Shown piece after piece: positions 18,282 to 27,545 of a stretch of DNA of 64,000 nucleotides; the first letter of the stretch is position 1, and each line of letters begins with the position of its first letter. Under the pieces are notes generated by a model, which saw nothing but the letters and a program-made list of their open reading frames with translations, had not been told where the DNA came from and did no database searches. Source of the DNA: Tardiphaga robiniae (GTDB lineage Bacteria; Pseudomonadota; Alphaproteobacteria; Rhizobiales; Xanthobacteraceae); assembly GCF_013359755.1 (NCBI RefSeq), contig NZ_JABMCJ010000085.1, positions 1 to 64,000 of the forward strand, in the 5' to 3' direction. Made by a program: the position numbers and the translations under genes.

Positions 18282-18530
18282 ATGAAAATGGCCAAGCTTA
18301 AGATCGGGGCGCTTCCAAATGACAAGCCCGTCAAGGTCACCGTTGAATTGCCGGCTGCGGTGCATCGAGATCTTGTTGCTTATGCGGGAGCCCTCGCACG
18401 TGAAACCGGCCAGCCGGTCGATGATCCGTCAAAGCTGATCGCGCCTATGGTGATGCGATTCATGGCAACGGATCGGGGATTTGCGAAATCACGACGCGCG
18501 GCTCATTCGCCAGTCGCTGGCAACGGGTAG
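18282..18530 (+). CDS. DUF2274 domain-containing protein
   Basis: An 82-residue protein of the DUF2274 type (KIGALPNDKPVKVTVELPAAVHRDLVAYAGALARETGQ), which is routinely the gene after trbI in conjugative elements. It resembles a small ribbon-helix-helix-like DNA-binding protein (VTVELPAAVHRDL), but its role in transfer is unknown. It starts 3 bases after trbI and its end overlaps the tail of the converging LysR gene. Confidence 0.88.
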   Translation: MKMAKLKIGALPNDKPVKVTVELPAAVHRDLVAYAGALARETGQPVDDPSKLIAPMVMRFMATDRGFAKSRRAAHSPVAGNG

Positions 18531-19450
18531 CGCTCGGCCAACAGTTTCAGAAAGCCATGAAGGGCGGGGTTCTCGTTGTCGCCTCGCCAATGCGCCGAAA
18601 AGCTGATGTAGCTCGGCCGTATCCCGTCGCGCAATTCGCGATAGACCAAACCGGCAAAGGTGGCGCCGATATCCGATTCCATGACCAGGCTGATCCCGAG
18701 CCTCATACTGATCAGGCTTTTGATGATGCCCCGACTGACGTCGTGGCGCTCTATTTGAGGCCTGTTCCCAGGCAAGGGGAGCTTTGAAATCAGGACGTCC
18801 TCAAGTTCGTGTCCGGGGTCATATTGGCTCAGCAAGACTGTTTGATTCCGAAGCTCGGTCCACAAAACGGGGTCACGCGTCGTCAAGGGATGATCCTCTG
18901 GCAAGGCGACCAGGATCCGCTCGCTCCAGAGCGGAAGGGTCTGACTGTCTAAGAGAGGCGTAGCGCCGGTCACGATCAGGATATCGAGTGTTCCATTTTG
19001 CAGCGCAGTCGTCAGGCGCGCTCGCGATCGTTCGACGGTGACGAGTTCGATATGCGGAAAATGTACCTTGAAGTCGAGCAGGGTCTCACGCAAGTTCCCC
19101 GCCGAAAGAGACGTGCAGAAGCCGACCGCAAGTCTACCGGCCTCGCGGCGCCTGGTTGTTTCTGCGCTCGCAACGAGCGTATCAACCTGCTCCAAGATTA
19201 TTCTTGCCGTCCTGAGAAACTCGCGGCCGCCGGGTGTAGGCTTCACGCCTCCGCTCGATCGCTCGAACACGACGATGCCAATCGAGTGCTCGAGCTGGCG
19301 GACAGATCGGCTCATCTGCGATTGACGAAGCCGCAACACATCCGCAGCTTGCCGAAAGCTACCGATATCCGCCGCGGTCACTGCAAATCGCAACTGCTGT
19401 AGATCAACGGCTAGCGGTCGGGCGTCAGGTCGCCGCTTGTCGGTTGCCAT
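18503..19450 (-). CDS. LysR-family transcriptional regulator
   Basis: The 315-residue protein has an N-terminal winged HTH (LQQLRFAVTAADIGSFRQAADVLRLRQSQMSRSVRQLE) and a periplasmic-binding-protein-like effector domain from about residue 95. The MATDKRRPD start at 19450 is preferred over 19465 because GGAGAA lies six bases before it. LysR genes next to trbI-DUF2274 are common in alphaproteobacterial conjugative elements. The effector is unknown, and it may control the adjacent transfer or luxI genes. Confidence 0.88.
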   Translation of the reverse strand: MATDKRRPDARPLAVDLQQLRFAVTAADIGSFRQAADVLRLRQSQMSRSVRQLEHSIGIVVFERSSGGVKPTPGGREFLRTARIILEQVDTLVASAETTRRREAGRLAVGFCTSLSAGNLRETLLDFKVHFPHIELVTVERSRARLTTALQNGTLDILIVTGATPLLDSQTLPLWSERILVALPEDHPLTTRDPVLWTELRNQTVLLSQYDPGHELEDVLISKLPLPGNRPQIERHDVSRGIIKSLISMRLGISLVMESDIGATFAGLVYRELRDGIRPSYISFSAHWRGDNENPALHGFLKLLAERYPLPATGE

Positions 19451-19557
19451 GGTTTTCTCCGCCATGTTTTGATGTTCGATAAGTCGTGAAGGAAAGTGCC
19501 CGACGCTTGCGTGCAGACGTCGCCAGGGAAACCTCGCGGAGGCTCTATTAATGTGTC

Positions 19558-20190
19558 TCAAGCAGCCAGAATCGCGACTGGCGCCCACAGCACGGGTCCG
19601 TGCAGCCCGCCAGCGGTCTGCACGCGTGCCAAGGCAAGTGACGAAACCTCCAGATAGCCCGCAACGGCCACGGTGCTGCCGAGCGGGCGGGGCTGACCTA
19701 TCCGCCGCAAAGGCCACCCGGCGCGGCGCAAGATCCGCTCCATCCGGGCATCTGTGACGGTGACGATCTCGGTGAGCTGTCGCGACAGACCGAACTCGAT
19801 CATGCCCGCGAAAAGTTCGTAGGTCGCGACTGCCAGGCCGTGAGCGCCCTTTCGCGCGTCGGCCGGAATATCGAGCGCGAAGCGGCTGCTTTCCCAGATG
19901 GTCGGACTAGCGGGAGCGCATGCGCCGTCCAACAGAACGGGGAAAGTATCGCGAAGCATCGTGGACCCGGTGGAAGGAAGCAAGCGCACGCAGCCCTGGA
20001 TGCGCCCATCGCCCGCACGCTGGAGCAAGTAGCAGGGCTGAAGGGCGTCGAACGCGTCGATCTCCATATCGCCGCTGACCTGGACGTCCCAATCCAGTCG
20101 TTCCCTGAAAACGCGGTAACGCAGCCGGTGCATCTCCGCAATCTCACCAATAAAGCTACCGAAGTAATCGGCCGTTATCAGCTGTATCAT
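19558..20190 (-). CDS. Acyl-homoserine-lactone synthase (LuxI/TraI type)
   Basis: The 210-residue protein makes an AHL signal from S-adenosylmethionine and acyl-ACP. Conserved residues of the family are visible: the RYRVFRERLDW block, D-D in EIDAFD, GCVRLLPS, and WESSRFAL. ATG 20190 has GGAGG six bases upstream. A lux-box palindrome lies 60 bases further upstream, so the gene should be induced by its own signal through the LuxR protein encoded just before it. In elements like this, AHL signalling usually controls conjugation. Confidence 0.93.
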   Translation of the reverse strand: MIQLITADYFGSFIGEIAEMHRLRYRVFRERLDWDVQVSGDMEIDAFDALQPCYLLQRAGDGRIQGCVRLLPSTGSTMLRDTFPVLLDGACAPASPTIWESSRFALDIPADARKGAHGLAVATYELFAGMIEFGLSRQLTEIVTVTDARMERILRRAGWPLRRIGQPRPLGSTVAVAGYLEVSSLALARVQTAGGLHGPVLWAPVAILAA

Positions 20191-20248
20191 GATCGCCTCC
20201 TCAATTGCTGACCTTTCAGTATTGGAGACGAATTGTTGCGCCGACACA

Positions 20249-20268
20249 CCCTGTACAGATGTACAGGA
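20249..20268. promoter_or_regulatory. lux/tra box
   Basis: The perfect 18-base palindrome CCTGTACAGATGTACAGG (20250-20267, apart from its two central bases) lies between the end of luxR and the start of luxI. It fits the lux-box pattern (about 20 bases, CTG...CAG core), 60 bases upstream of luxI. Confidence 0.85.
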
Positions 20269-20284
20269 TGTGCTGGGAGTGAGG

Positions 20285-21010
20285 TCACTGCATCGTTGAC
20301 CTTGAAGCGACTAACTGGGCGACTGCTTGACAGATCGAGTGCACGCCGAATTTGGTTTTGGCATTTTCCAAGTGGAAAGCAGCCGTGCGACGTGTAATGC
20401 CGAGGATGCGCCCGATCTCCCAAGCAGATTTACCCTGCGCGGCCCATTCGAGGCATTCGAGTTCGCGCGGTGATAGAGCCACGCCGTTGATGAGGCGATT
20501 GGGAGCAAGCTTGCGGCGAGCATGTGCATGAAAATACATTGCCATGAGTTGAAGCACTCGTGCATGCACGGTGATGGTTCGTTCGAAGTGCGGTTTGCGC
20601 TCGTCGGTAGCAAAGGTCACTGCTGCAAGGGCACCACGATTGTCGTGGATCGGGACAGTGAATCCACAGCGAATACCAAACTCTGCGGCTTCTTCAAATA
20701 ACTCTCGCTGCGATTCGGATGGCGGAGGCGATCCTGCGCCAATACCCCACTCGAAAGGTTCAGGATGGCTAATCGCCTGGATGATTACAGGATCACAACG
20801 CTCGTAGTGGCGTTGCATATAGTGCTCTGTCCAGGCCGACGGGTAATTTGAAATTAGCCCCGCGGAGGCGCTTGGTCGATGCGGTGCAGAGAGGTACGCG
20901 AAGCAGGACAGGTCGAGTGCGGCGGCTGCTTCTTCCATAGCATCGCAAAGATCCTCGGACTTCCGAGCGCTCGCTAGACGATCAATAAAATTTTGAAAGA
21001 TTCGATGCAT
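20285..21010 (-). CDS. LuxR-family AHL-responsive regulator
   Basis: The 241-residue protein has an autoinducer-binding domain with the conserved W, Y, D, P, W set (WTEHYMQRHYERCDPVI...FEWG). A C-terminal LuxR HTH follows (LSPRELECLEWAAQGKSAWEIGRILGITRRTAAFHLENA, about 172-210). It should bind AHL and activate the lux box in front of luxI. It is on the same strand as luxI. ATG 21010 was chosen because it gives the usual N-terminus; it has no strong ribosome site. Confidence 0.9.
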   Translation of the reverse strand: MHRIFQNFIDRLASARKSEDLCDAMEEAAAALDLSCFAYLSAPHRPSASAGLISNYPSAWTEHYMQRHYERCDPVIIQAISHPEPFEWGIGAGSPPPSESQRELFEEAAEFGIRCGFTVPIHDNRGALAAVTFATDERKPHFERTITVHARVLQLMAMYFHAHARRKLAPNRLINGVALSPRELECLEWAAQGKSAWEIGRILGITRRTAAFHLENAKTKFGVHSICQAVAQLVASRSTMQ

Positions 21011-21246
21011 GATGGCGCTCGAGCAGTTCTGCCTACGAAGGGTCAGAAAGAGACGTGAGCATGGCGGTATCCGTACGCGACGTTGCAGCTCCGTGAAGAG
21101 ACAAAGTGGGATTCTCCGGGAATTTGGAGTTAAATCGCCGCATTTACGCAAGCGTCGCAGTGGCTGGCTGACGAACCGGTGTCGGCCATGACAATCACCT
21201 CTTTGATTCGGCGTGGTGACCTCGTCGCCCCGCTTATCGGATTCAA

Positions 21247-22218
21247 CTACCGCCTCTCTTCAAGGTTTTCGCGCCCGCTGTGCAAGTCGAAATCGCGAAC
21301 GGGGCCGATAGGGACGATGCCGCTCGGATTGAGCCACGGATGGCTACCGTAGTAATGGCCCTTGACGTGGCGGAGATCGACCGTCGGACGTATGGCCGGA
21401 TGCTGATAGAGATCGCGCGTATAAGCCCAGAGCGCGGGATAGTCGATCAGCGCACGGCGATTGCACTTGAAGTGTCCGTGATAAACCGGATCAAAGCGCA
21501 CGAGCGTCGTGAACAGCCGAATGTCGGCCTCGGTTAGGTCTCCGCCGACGAGGTAGCGTTGCCGCGCCAAGCGTTGCTCGAGCCAGTCGAGCGTCTCGAA
21601 GACCTCGCCGGCGGCTACCTCGTAAGCGGCCTGTGTCGTGGCGAATCCGGCCCGATAGACACCGTTGTTGAGGGTGGCGTAGACGCGCGCATTGACGGCA
21701 TCGATCTCGACGCGATGTTCGATTGGGTAGTAATCGGCGACAGCAGCGCCGCAGCCGTCAAAGGCCGTGTTGAACATCCGCAAGATTTCCGAGGACTCGT
21801 TCGAGACAATTCGACCGGTGTACTTGTCCCACAGTACTGGCACCGTCGCGCGCGACGTGCAGATCGGATCGGCGATCGTGTAAAGCTCATGCAAAAACTT
21901 CGCCCCCTTGACCACGTCGGGGATGACACCCGGACCGGGGGAGAAGGTCCAGCCATCGTCGCCCATCAGCCAATGGACAACTGAAAGGCCGACAAGCTCG
22001 GTCAATCCCTTGATGTTTCGCATGATCAGGGTGCGATGCGCCCAGGGGCAGGCGAGCGAGACGTAGAGGTGATAGCGGCCCGGCTCAGCTTTGAACGGAC
22101 CGTCGCCCTCGGTGGTGATCCAGTTGCGGAAGACGGACGGCGGACGACGCAGCTCTCCGTCGGCCAGCACGCTCTCCAGACCGCTGCGCCGCCAGGCTCC
22201 GGCGATCAGCTCACCCAT
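21247..22218 (-). CDS. Glutathionyl-hydroquinone reductase (xi-class GST)
   Basis: A 323-residue protein, longer than ordinary GSTs, with the xi-class active site ACPWAHRTLI near residue 49 and an extended C-terminal helical domain (LVGGDLTEADIRLFTTLVRFD). This family (YqjG, PcpF, ECM4) reduces glutathionyl-hydroquinones with glutathione. The start overlaps the end of the upstream LLM gene, so the two are translationally coupled. Together they suggest quinone or chloroaromatic handling. Confidence 0.88.
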   Translation of the reverse strand: MGELIAGAWRRSGLESVLADGELRRPPSVFRNWITTEGDGPFKAEPGRYHLYVSLACPWAHRTLIMRNIKGLTELVGLSVVHWLMGDDGWTFSPGPGVIPDVVKGAKFLHELYTIADPICTSRATVPVLWDKYTGRIVSNESSEILRMFNTAFDGCGAAVADYYPIEHRVEIDAVNARVYATLNNGVYRAGFATTQAAYEVAAGEVFETLDWLEQRLARQRYLVGGDLTEADIRLFTTLVRFDPVYHGHFKCNRRALIDYPALWAYTRDLYQHPAIRPTVDLRHVKGHYYGSHPWLNPSGIVPIGPVRDFDLHSGRENLEERR

Positions 22219-23269
22219 GACGAAGCTCTTTGCTGAGCGCGGCTTTGACCGCAGGGGCAACCTCAGTCCCGAGCAGTTCGATCGAGCGTTGCATTGCCTC
22301 GGTCTCCAGCATGGCTGAGCTCATCTGGAAGGTGAGGCGAGAGATGCCGCCGAGCGCTTCGTTGGCCGCGAGGATTTTGTCGCGCACCGTCTGCGGATTT
22401 CCGATCAGGAAGGCGCCTTGCGGCCCGCGCATCGCGTTGAACTGGGCACGCGTCGCTTTCGACCAGCCGCGCTCGCGGCCGATCTCGGTGGCCATATACG
22501 CCCATCCGGGAAAGAAGGCGTCGGCGGCGGCCTCGTCCGTGTCACCGACGAAGCCCATCGCATGAATGCCGACCTTGAGCGTCTCCGGTGCATGGCCAGC
22601 GCGCTGGCCCGCCTCCCGGTACAGGTCCACCAGCGGACGGAACCGATCGAAGCTGCCGCCGATGATGGCGACCATCAGGGGCAGGCCGAGGGTTCCCGCG
22701 CGAGCAAAGGATTGCGGTGTTCCGCCAACGCCGAGCCAGATCGGCATCCTGGCCTGCCGCGGGCGCGGATAGACGCCCTGACCGGTGAGCGCCGGCCGGA
22801 AGCGGCCCCGCCACGTCACGTTTGTCTCTTCACGCAATTTGAGGAGAAGATCGAGCTTCTCGACGAAGAGGGCGTCGTAATCGTTCATGGCAAAGCCATA
22901 GAGAGGATAGGCTTCGCCGAAGGAGCCGCGCCCGACGACGATCTCGGTGCGACCTTTCGAAATCAGGTCGATCGTCGCGAAATCCTGAAACACCCGTACG
23001 GGATCTGCCGCGCTGAGCACGGTGACCGCGCTGGTCAGCCGGATGCGCTTCGTGCGGGCTGCCGCTGCCGCGAGAATGATGGCCGGCGCAGCATCGAGGA
23101 ATTCCTTGCGGTGATGTTCGCCGACGCCGAACACGTCGAGGCCGACGCGATCGGCGGTTTCCACCTCCGCCAGCAACGTCTCCATTCGGTCGGCAGCCGG
23201 GACGGTATGACCGGTTGCCGGATTTGGAATGGTTGCCGCAAAACTGTCGATACCGATTTCCATGCTCAT
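22211..23269 (-). CDS. LLM class flavin-dependent oxidoreductase
   Basis: A 352-residue TIM-barrel protein of the bacterial-luciferase-like monooxygenase family: GVGEHHRKEF near residue 51, EIVVGRGSFGEAYPLYGF near 120, and GVGGTPQS near 185. It uses reduced FMN or F420-like flavin for oxygenation or reduction of an unknown substrate. ATG 23269 or 23263 are both possible. Its stop overlaps the GST start by eight bases. Confidence 0.88.
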   Translation of the reverse strand: MSMEIGIDSFAATIPNPATGHTVPAADRMETLLAEVETADRVGLDVFGVGEHHRKEFLDAAPAIILAAAAARTKRIRLTSAVTVLSAADPVRVFQDFATIDLISKGRTEIVVGRGSFGEAYPLYGFAMNDYDALFVEKLDLLLKLREETNVTWRGRFRPALTGQGVYPRPRQARMPIWLGVGGTPQSFARAGTLGLPLMVAIIGGSFDRFRPLVDLYREAGQRAGHAPETLKVGIHAMGFVGDTDEAAADAFFPGWAYMATEIGRERGWSKATRAQFNAMRGPQGAFLIGNPQTVRDKILAANEALGGISRLTFQMSSAMLETEAMQRSIELLGTEVAPAVKAALSKELRHG

Positions 23270-23431
23270 ACGCTCGCTTCCAGTTGGTCGTTCTTGATCT
23301 GGCTCTGTTAAGGTCTTGGCCGCCTGCTGCACGAGGCGACGTCTAAGCCTGAATTGACGTCAACCGGATCAATGCACAGTAAGTTTTGATCACGCGCCCA
23401 TGTCGCCACGTCGTGATCGCGAATTGACTTG

Positions 23432-23797
23432 TTAGCCGAACTTCGGGTTCAGGAAGGCATACAACAGCTTGATCTTGCCCTCATGGACGACGACGACGTC
23501 AAGGCCCGTGTAAGCCGGTGCTTCGCCTTTCGGTCCCGCGTCCCAGGTCAGGATCCCGCCATCATGCATCACCTGGGCTTCGCCGCGCGGGGTGTAGACG
23601 ATCTGGGGGTTCATCGCCCGCAGATCCGCGCATAGCTTGTCGAGCGCCTCGTGCCCTACGAAAACACCCGGCATGACTTTGACGATGCAATCTTCGGTAT
23701 ACAGCTCTGCGATGGCGGCGCGTCGACGCGCTGCGTCGTTCTCGCCAAAGACTTCCTGAAGATTGCGGTGAAGCACTTCAATAATGTGGTCGGTCAT
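23432..23797 (-). CDS. SnoaL/NTF2-like protein
   Basis: A 121-residue alpha+beta barrel protein (LHRNLQEVFGENDAARRRAAIAELYTEDCIV, then TGLDVVVVHEGKIKLLYAFLNP). It resembles the gene at 32425-32814, which shares the YxED and TGLDVVxxxxGxI blocks, and it is probably a paralogue. NTF2-like proteins bind or isomerise small ligands; the substrate is unknown. ATG 23797 is preceded by AGGACAG. Confidence 0.82.
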   Translation of the reverse strand: MTDHIIEVLHRNLQEVFGENDAARRRAAIAELYTEDCIVKVMPGVFVGHEALDKLCADLRAMNPQIVYTPRGEAQVMHDGGILTWDAGPKGEAPAYTGLDVVVVHEGKIKLLYAFLNPKFG

Positions 23798-23938
23798 ACT
23801 GATCTGTCCTTTCTTTGCGCGCCGCGCTGGCAGCGACAGGCTTCGCAAAGGAGCCCGCGCCACGGACGCTGAAAATCGTCGTCTGGTGCCGGCGTGATGG
23901 TCTTGATTACAAGCGCCACGGAACCACGAACTCTTGCC

Positions 23939-24235
23939 TCAGAGCGGAAACAGCTCGGCCAACGTCGCCAGAAGCCGCTTCACATCGCTGGATTCACATC
24001 GATAATAAATCGTCTGTGCATCGCGCCGAAAAACAACCAACTCTGCACCGCGTAGCTTGGAAAGATGTTGGGACAGAGCAGATTGGCTTAACCCTATCCT
24101 TTGGCTGAGCACGCCCACCGATATCTCTTCTTCGACCAGGATCGACAGGATTTCCAGGCGCTGAGGATTTGCCATTGCTTCCAGAAGCCCCGAGCTGAAT
24201 TGGACATAGGGCAGACGAGACTGCAATTCATTCAT
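23939..24235 (-). CDS. ArsR-family transcriptional regulator
   Basis: A 98-residue winged-helix protein. LLEAMANPQRLEILSILVEEEISVGVLSQRIGLSQSALSQHLSKLRGAELVVFRRDAQTIYY is the full ArsR HTH and wing, in short pieces. It lacks the metal-binding ELCVC motif, so it likely senses something other than arsenic, for example redox or an organic compound. It is leftward with DoxX and azoreductase to its right on the same strand. Confidence 0.9.
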   Translation of the reverse strand: MNELQSRLPYVQFSSGLLEAMANPQRLEILSILVEEEISVGVLSQRIGLSQSALSQHLSKLRGAELVVFRRDAQTIYYRCESSDVKRLLATLAELFPL

Positions 24236-24409
24236 GTTGCTCCGATCTACCGGCTCATTCGCTATATTGGGCAGCCCCCAAACAAGGCTGAAACATAAGC
24301 GCTGCTAACATGCCGAAACTCTTTCCAAACAAGCACCTCATGCAGTGTCGTCTGTCGGTGGCGGACAAAGTGGTCCCGTTGTCGGCTGAATACGACGACG
24401 ACGCTCGAC

Positions 24410-24805
24410 CTATGCGGCCCGTAACCGCCGCGCGTCGAGACTGACAGCGCCACCCCCGAACGCCACCACCTGCAGAAGACCGCCGGTAATCGCGATGTTC
24501 TTCAAGAAGTGGATCATCTGGTTCTGGTCGGCCAAATTGCTGTGGAAGACCACAGCCGTCGCGAGCGTGAAAACGGCCATCACCAGGCTCACGATGCGGG
24601 CGTGGTAACCGAGGATGAGCAGAAGACCGCCGCCAACTTCAACAACGATCGCCAAGAGATAGGAAAGCAGTGGCAGCGGCAGGCCCACAGAGGCGATATA
24701 GCCTTGGGTAGCTGCCGGCGCCGCGAGCTTGCCGATTCCGCTCAGGATAAACAATACGGCGAGCAGCAGACGCCCAATGGTTGGAAGATATTTGTTGTCC
24801 GTCAT
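24410..24805 (-). CDS. DoxX family membrane protein
   Basis: A 131-residue protein with four hydrophobic segments (about 10-30, 45-65, 70-90, 100-120). The family start (YLPTIGRLLLAVLFILSGIGKLAAP) and AVVFHSN match DoxX. Family members are linked with thiosulfate:quinone oxidoreductase or membrane redox complexes. It lies 40 bases after the azoreductase on the same strand, so the two probably share an operon controlled from the operator at 25591. Confidence 0.88.
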   Translation of the reverse strand: MTDNKYLPTIGRLLLAVLFILSGIGKLAAPAATQGYIASVGLPLPLLSYLLAIVVEVGGGLLLILGYHARIVSLVMAVFTLATAVVFHSNLADQNQMIHFLKNIAITGGLLQVVAFGGGAVSLDARRLRAA

Positions 24806-24845
24806 TATGGTCCGCTCTCGGATTCGGTTCTTGAAAGGAAGCGAA

Positions 24846-25457
24846 CTAGGCCGCGAGCGCTTCGATCTGTGCCTTGGCGCTGGCGACGGCTTCCGCCTTG
24901 GCGGCCTCGCCGATCGCAAGCCCTTCCGCACGGATGATGGTGATGTCAGTCAGGCCGATGAAAGCCAACACGGCGCCAAGGTAAGTTTCCTGGTAATCGA
25001 GGCCCGCCGCCGGGCTCTCGCCGGTGTAAACGCCGCCGCGCGCCGAGGCGACGAAGACCTTCTTGCCCGTCACCAGTCCTTCAGGACCATTCGGGCCATA
25101 CTGGAAGGTGCGACCGGCAACGCAGACGCGATCGACCCAACCCTTCAGCTGGGTGGGGATCGTGAAATTGTACATTGGCGCGCCGATGACGATGATATCG
25201 GCGGCGAACAGATCATCGATATAGGCGCCGCCCGTGGCGAGGTCCTGTCCGAGCGCAGGGTTCGCGACCTCACCGCCCTGGAACACGGCCATATGGGCAT
25301 CCGAGAGGTGCATCGCCGCATCGACGACGAGATCGCGCCGGATGACACGCGCGCCGGGATGCAACGCTTGCTGCTTGGCCACGATCTCGGCCGTGAGCGT
25401 GCGGCTCACCGAATAGCCACCAAGGATGCTGGAATCGATATGCAGAATGGTCGTCAT
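24846..25457 (-). CDS. azoR: FMN-dependent NADH-azoreductase
   Basis: The 203-residue flavodoxin-like protein has SSILGGYSVSR (FMN phosphate loop, residues 9-19), MYNFTIPTQLKGWVDRV near 97, and SARGGVYTGE near 143, all diagnostic of AzoR. It reduces azo bonds and quinones with NADH. ATG 25457 has GGAGG eight bases upstream. The ATCGG-N5-CCGAT operator lies 134 bases upstream, pointing to control by the LysR protein at 30100. Confidence 0.92.
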   Translation of the reverse strand: MTTILHIDSSILGGYSVSRTLTAEIVAKQQALHPGARVIRRDLVVDAAMHLSDAHMAVFQGGEVANPALGQDLATGGAYIDDLFAADIIVIGAPMYNFTIPTQLKGWVDRVCVAGRTFQYGPNGPEGLVTGKKVFVASARGGVYTGESPAAGLDYQETYLGAVLAFIGLTDITIIRAEGLAIGEAAKAEAVASAKAQIEALAA

Positions 25458-25590
25458 GGGCTGATCCTCCGGCCGCCCGATCGCAGGGGCTTTAACGGTG
25501 CGGGAAATGAACTTCTTGATCGCGGTTAACATAAATTGAGAAGTGCCACGCGCGCGCGCCGGAAAATAGCCGGTGTATTACGATACTACC

Positions 25591-25607
25591 CATCGGTTCA
25601 GCCGATG
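25591..25607. promoter_or_regulatory. LysR operator, ATCGG-N5-CCGAT (site 1)
   Basis: The 17-base palindrome CATCGG-TTCAG-CCGATG lies upstream of azoR. The same form recurs at 27404, 29958 and 30070. Confidence 0.7.
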
Positions 25608-25797
25608 CACTCTTCCAGGACTGGTGTGAACGGAAGTATCGCGGGATCAAGCCTGAGCGGTTGTCGCTTATGAACGCGCGAAAAAACAGTGGCTGGTCGC
25701 ATCCGCGCAAGCTTCCCGTCCAGGCCTTGGTGCGCGATAGCGCAAACGCTTAAGCGGCTGGCAATGCCTGCCTCGCGCGTTCATGCGAGGGTTTCCT

Positions 25798-27234
25798 CTA
25801 AAACTTATAGTCTACGACCGCTGACAGGTACTGGACGTTGCGTCCCGGCGTGGCGCTATGGGTCAGGAACGGCCCCGCAGCGAAATAGGCATAGGCCATC
25901 GAGAGGTCGAGATGCGGCGTGGCATGCCATTTGACGGACGCTGAGGGCTGGCTTCCGATGTATCGCTCGCGGTTGTCGTTACCGCTTCGGAGCAAATTGA
26001 CGCCCAACCCATAGACGCCGTCGTCAAGGCTGTTCCGCCAGAACCAGTCAAAATCAATTCCGACCTGAACGGAGGGCGTCAGGTGCGCCTGCAACGAGCC
26101 GCCAAGTCGCAGCATATTGGATGGACCGTTCAAGCTGATGGCCGCTTGCCCGAAATAGATGCCGCTCGGAAAGAGCGGGCTGAAGGTGCCAAAACTGCCG
26201 CCTGCCCGGCCGCTATCGCCGCTTGTTGCGCCCGCCCTGACGCTTACCCGCGGTGCGAAGCGCAGCGAATCGAAGCTGTAGCCGGTGTCGGCGCCAAAGC
26301 CGTAGGCGCTGAGCGGCAGACCTGCGAAGCTGCCGGCCTGATAGCTCAGCTCCCAGTCATAGTCCCAATGTCCCTTGCGGCCGAAAACCCGGGCACCGAG
26401 CGTGTGGCGTATCTCGCGACCGGCGTCCCGATCGAACGTGGCCTCGCGATTGTTGATGCCCAGATAGTAGAGGTCGAGCCCGCCACCGATCGACGCGATC
26501 GTTCTGGTCGAATAGAGTCCCCAAAACGTCGTGCGCCTGTCCGTCGGATCGTCAAATATCTGCGGACGGTTCAGCACCGGCTGGGTGACGAAAGCCGTTG
26601 CGTGCCAGGGGCCATCGTCGAGGATCGCGGAGAACCCATCGAACGCCAACCGGACATTCGGTCCTTCGCGCACATCCACCAACCTGCCGGAGCCAAACTG
26701 AAACTGCTGTCGGCCGACGCGGAAGGCAACGTCCCCATTGGAGAGCACGGGCAGTTTGATTTCGGCAAACGCCTCTTCGACCCACAGCCGGTCTTCATCA
26801 ATCGGACGGGGACCGCCGTTACGGCCGCTTTCGATGGCGCTTGAGACCTGGCCGAACAGACGTATCCCGTTGCCGAGGTGCAAGTCCGCATAACTCGAAA
26901 GACGCTGAAGCAGATAGCCATTGGAGTCCTGCGGCCCGGCTCCCCAATTGGCGTTGCGGAATCCTTCGTACCATTCGCGCGCCTCGCCGCCCAACGTCAG
27001 GTATTGATCTCCCAGGGCGTTCAAGGGAATGAACTTGATGGCGTCCAACGGCTCGCGTCTGCAGGCAGTATCTCGAAGATAGCTGTAGTCTTCGTCCTGA
27101 CGCAGCAATTGATAGGATGGCGGTGCAGGACATGGCGTTTGCGCCAAAGCAGGCGTCGCCACCATGCCGAGGAAAACCACCGAAAGCGACGAGGGAACCC
27201 AATGCTTCGTCTGTGGGCTCATGGGACCCCCCAT
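25798..27234 (-). CDS. Alginate-export-family outer-membrane porin-like protein
   Basis: A 478-residue protein with a signal peptide (residues 1-31, ending ALAQ) and repeated amphipathic beta-strands ending in YLSAVVDYKF, where a terminal Phe is the outer-membrane sorting signal. TLGGEAREWYEGFRNANWG and FRVGRQQFQFGSGRLVDVREGPNVRLAFDG match the alginate_export family. It probably forms a beta-barrel for uptake or export of a small molecule. Starts at 27234 or 27222 are both possible. A LysR operator lies 170 bases upstream. Confidence 0.85.
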   Translation of the reverse strand: MGGPMSPQTKHWVPSSLSVVFLGMVATPALAQTPCPAPPSYQLLRQDEDYSYLRDTACRREPLDAIKFIPLNALGDQYLTLGGEAREWYEGFRNANWGAGPQDSNGYLLQRLSSYADLHLGNGIRLFGQVSSAIESGRNGGPRPIDEDRLWVEEAFAEIKLPVLSNGDVAFRVGRQQFQFGSGRLVDVREGPNVRLAFDGFSAILDDGPWHATAFVTQPVLNRPQIFDDPTDRRTTFWGLYSTRTIASIGGGLDLYYLGINNREATFDRDAGREIRHTLGARVFGRKGHWDYDWELSYQAGSFAGLPLSAYGFGADTGYSFDSLRFAPRVSVRAGATSGDSGRAGGSFGTFSPLFPSGIYFGQAAISLNGPSNMLRLGGSLQAHLTPSVQVGIDFDWFWRNSLDDGVYGLGVNLLRSGNDNRERYIGSQPSASVKWHATPHLDLSMAYAYFAAGPFLTHSATPGRNVQYLSAVVDYKF

Positions 27235-27403
27235 TCTTTCTCTCAGGAGGTCAATTACCCAAATGGCGGGTCGAGTTCGAAACAGAGTTCAGCAAAAGCG
27301 TTGTCCAGGCGGTGCTCAATGCTCAACCGATCTTGGTCATCACTCTCCCGCAACAGTAACACGCCTGCATGAACAGGATTAGACTGCATTCCACGATGGA
27401 ACA

Positions 27404-27420
27404 CATCGGCTTGTCCGATG
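27404..27420. promoter_or_regulatory. LysR operator, ATCGG-N5-CCGAT (site 2)
   Basis: CATCGG-CTTGT-CCGATG lies in the 311-base gap upstream of the porin gene. I see no gene in that gap (27235-27545). Confidence 0.68.
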
Positions 27421-27545
27421 GTGATGAACTTCCGCGAGCGCAGCAAGTCTCGGATTGACGCCCGGGAGGCGCCGCTGCACGCCCGCGAACCGCGATGAGG
27501 ACGCCTTATTTCGCGCGGTTGCGGCAGCGGCCCAGTAAGGCAGTG

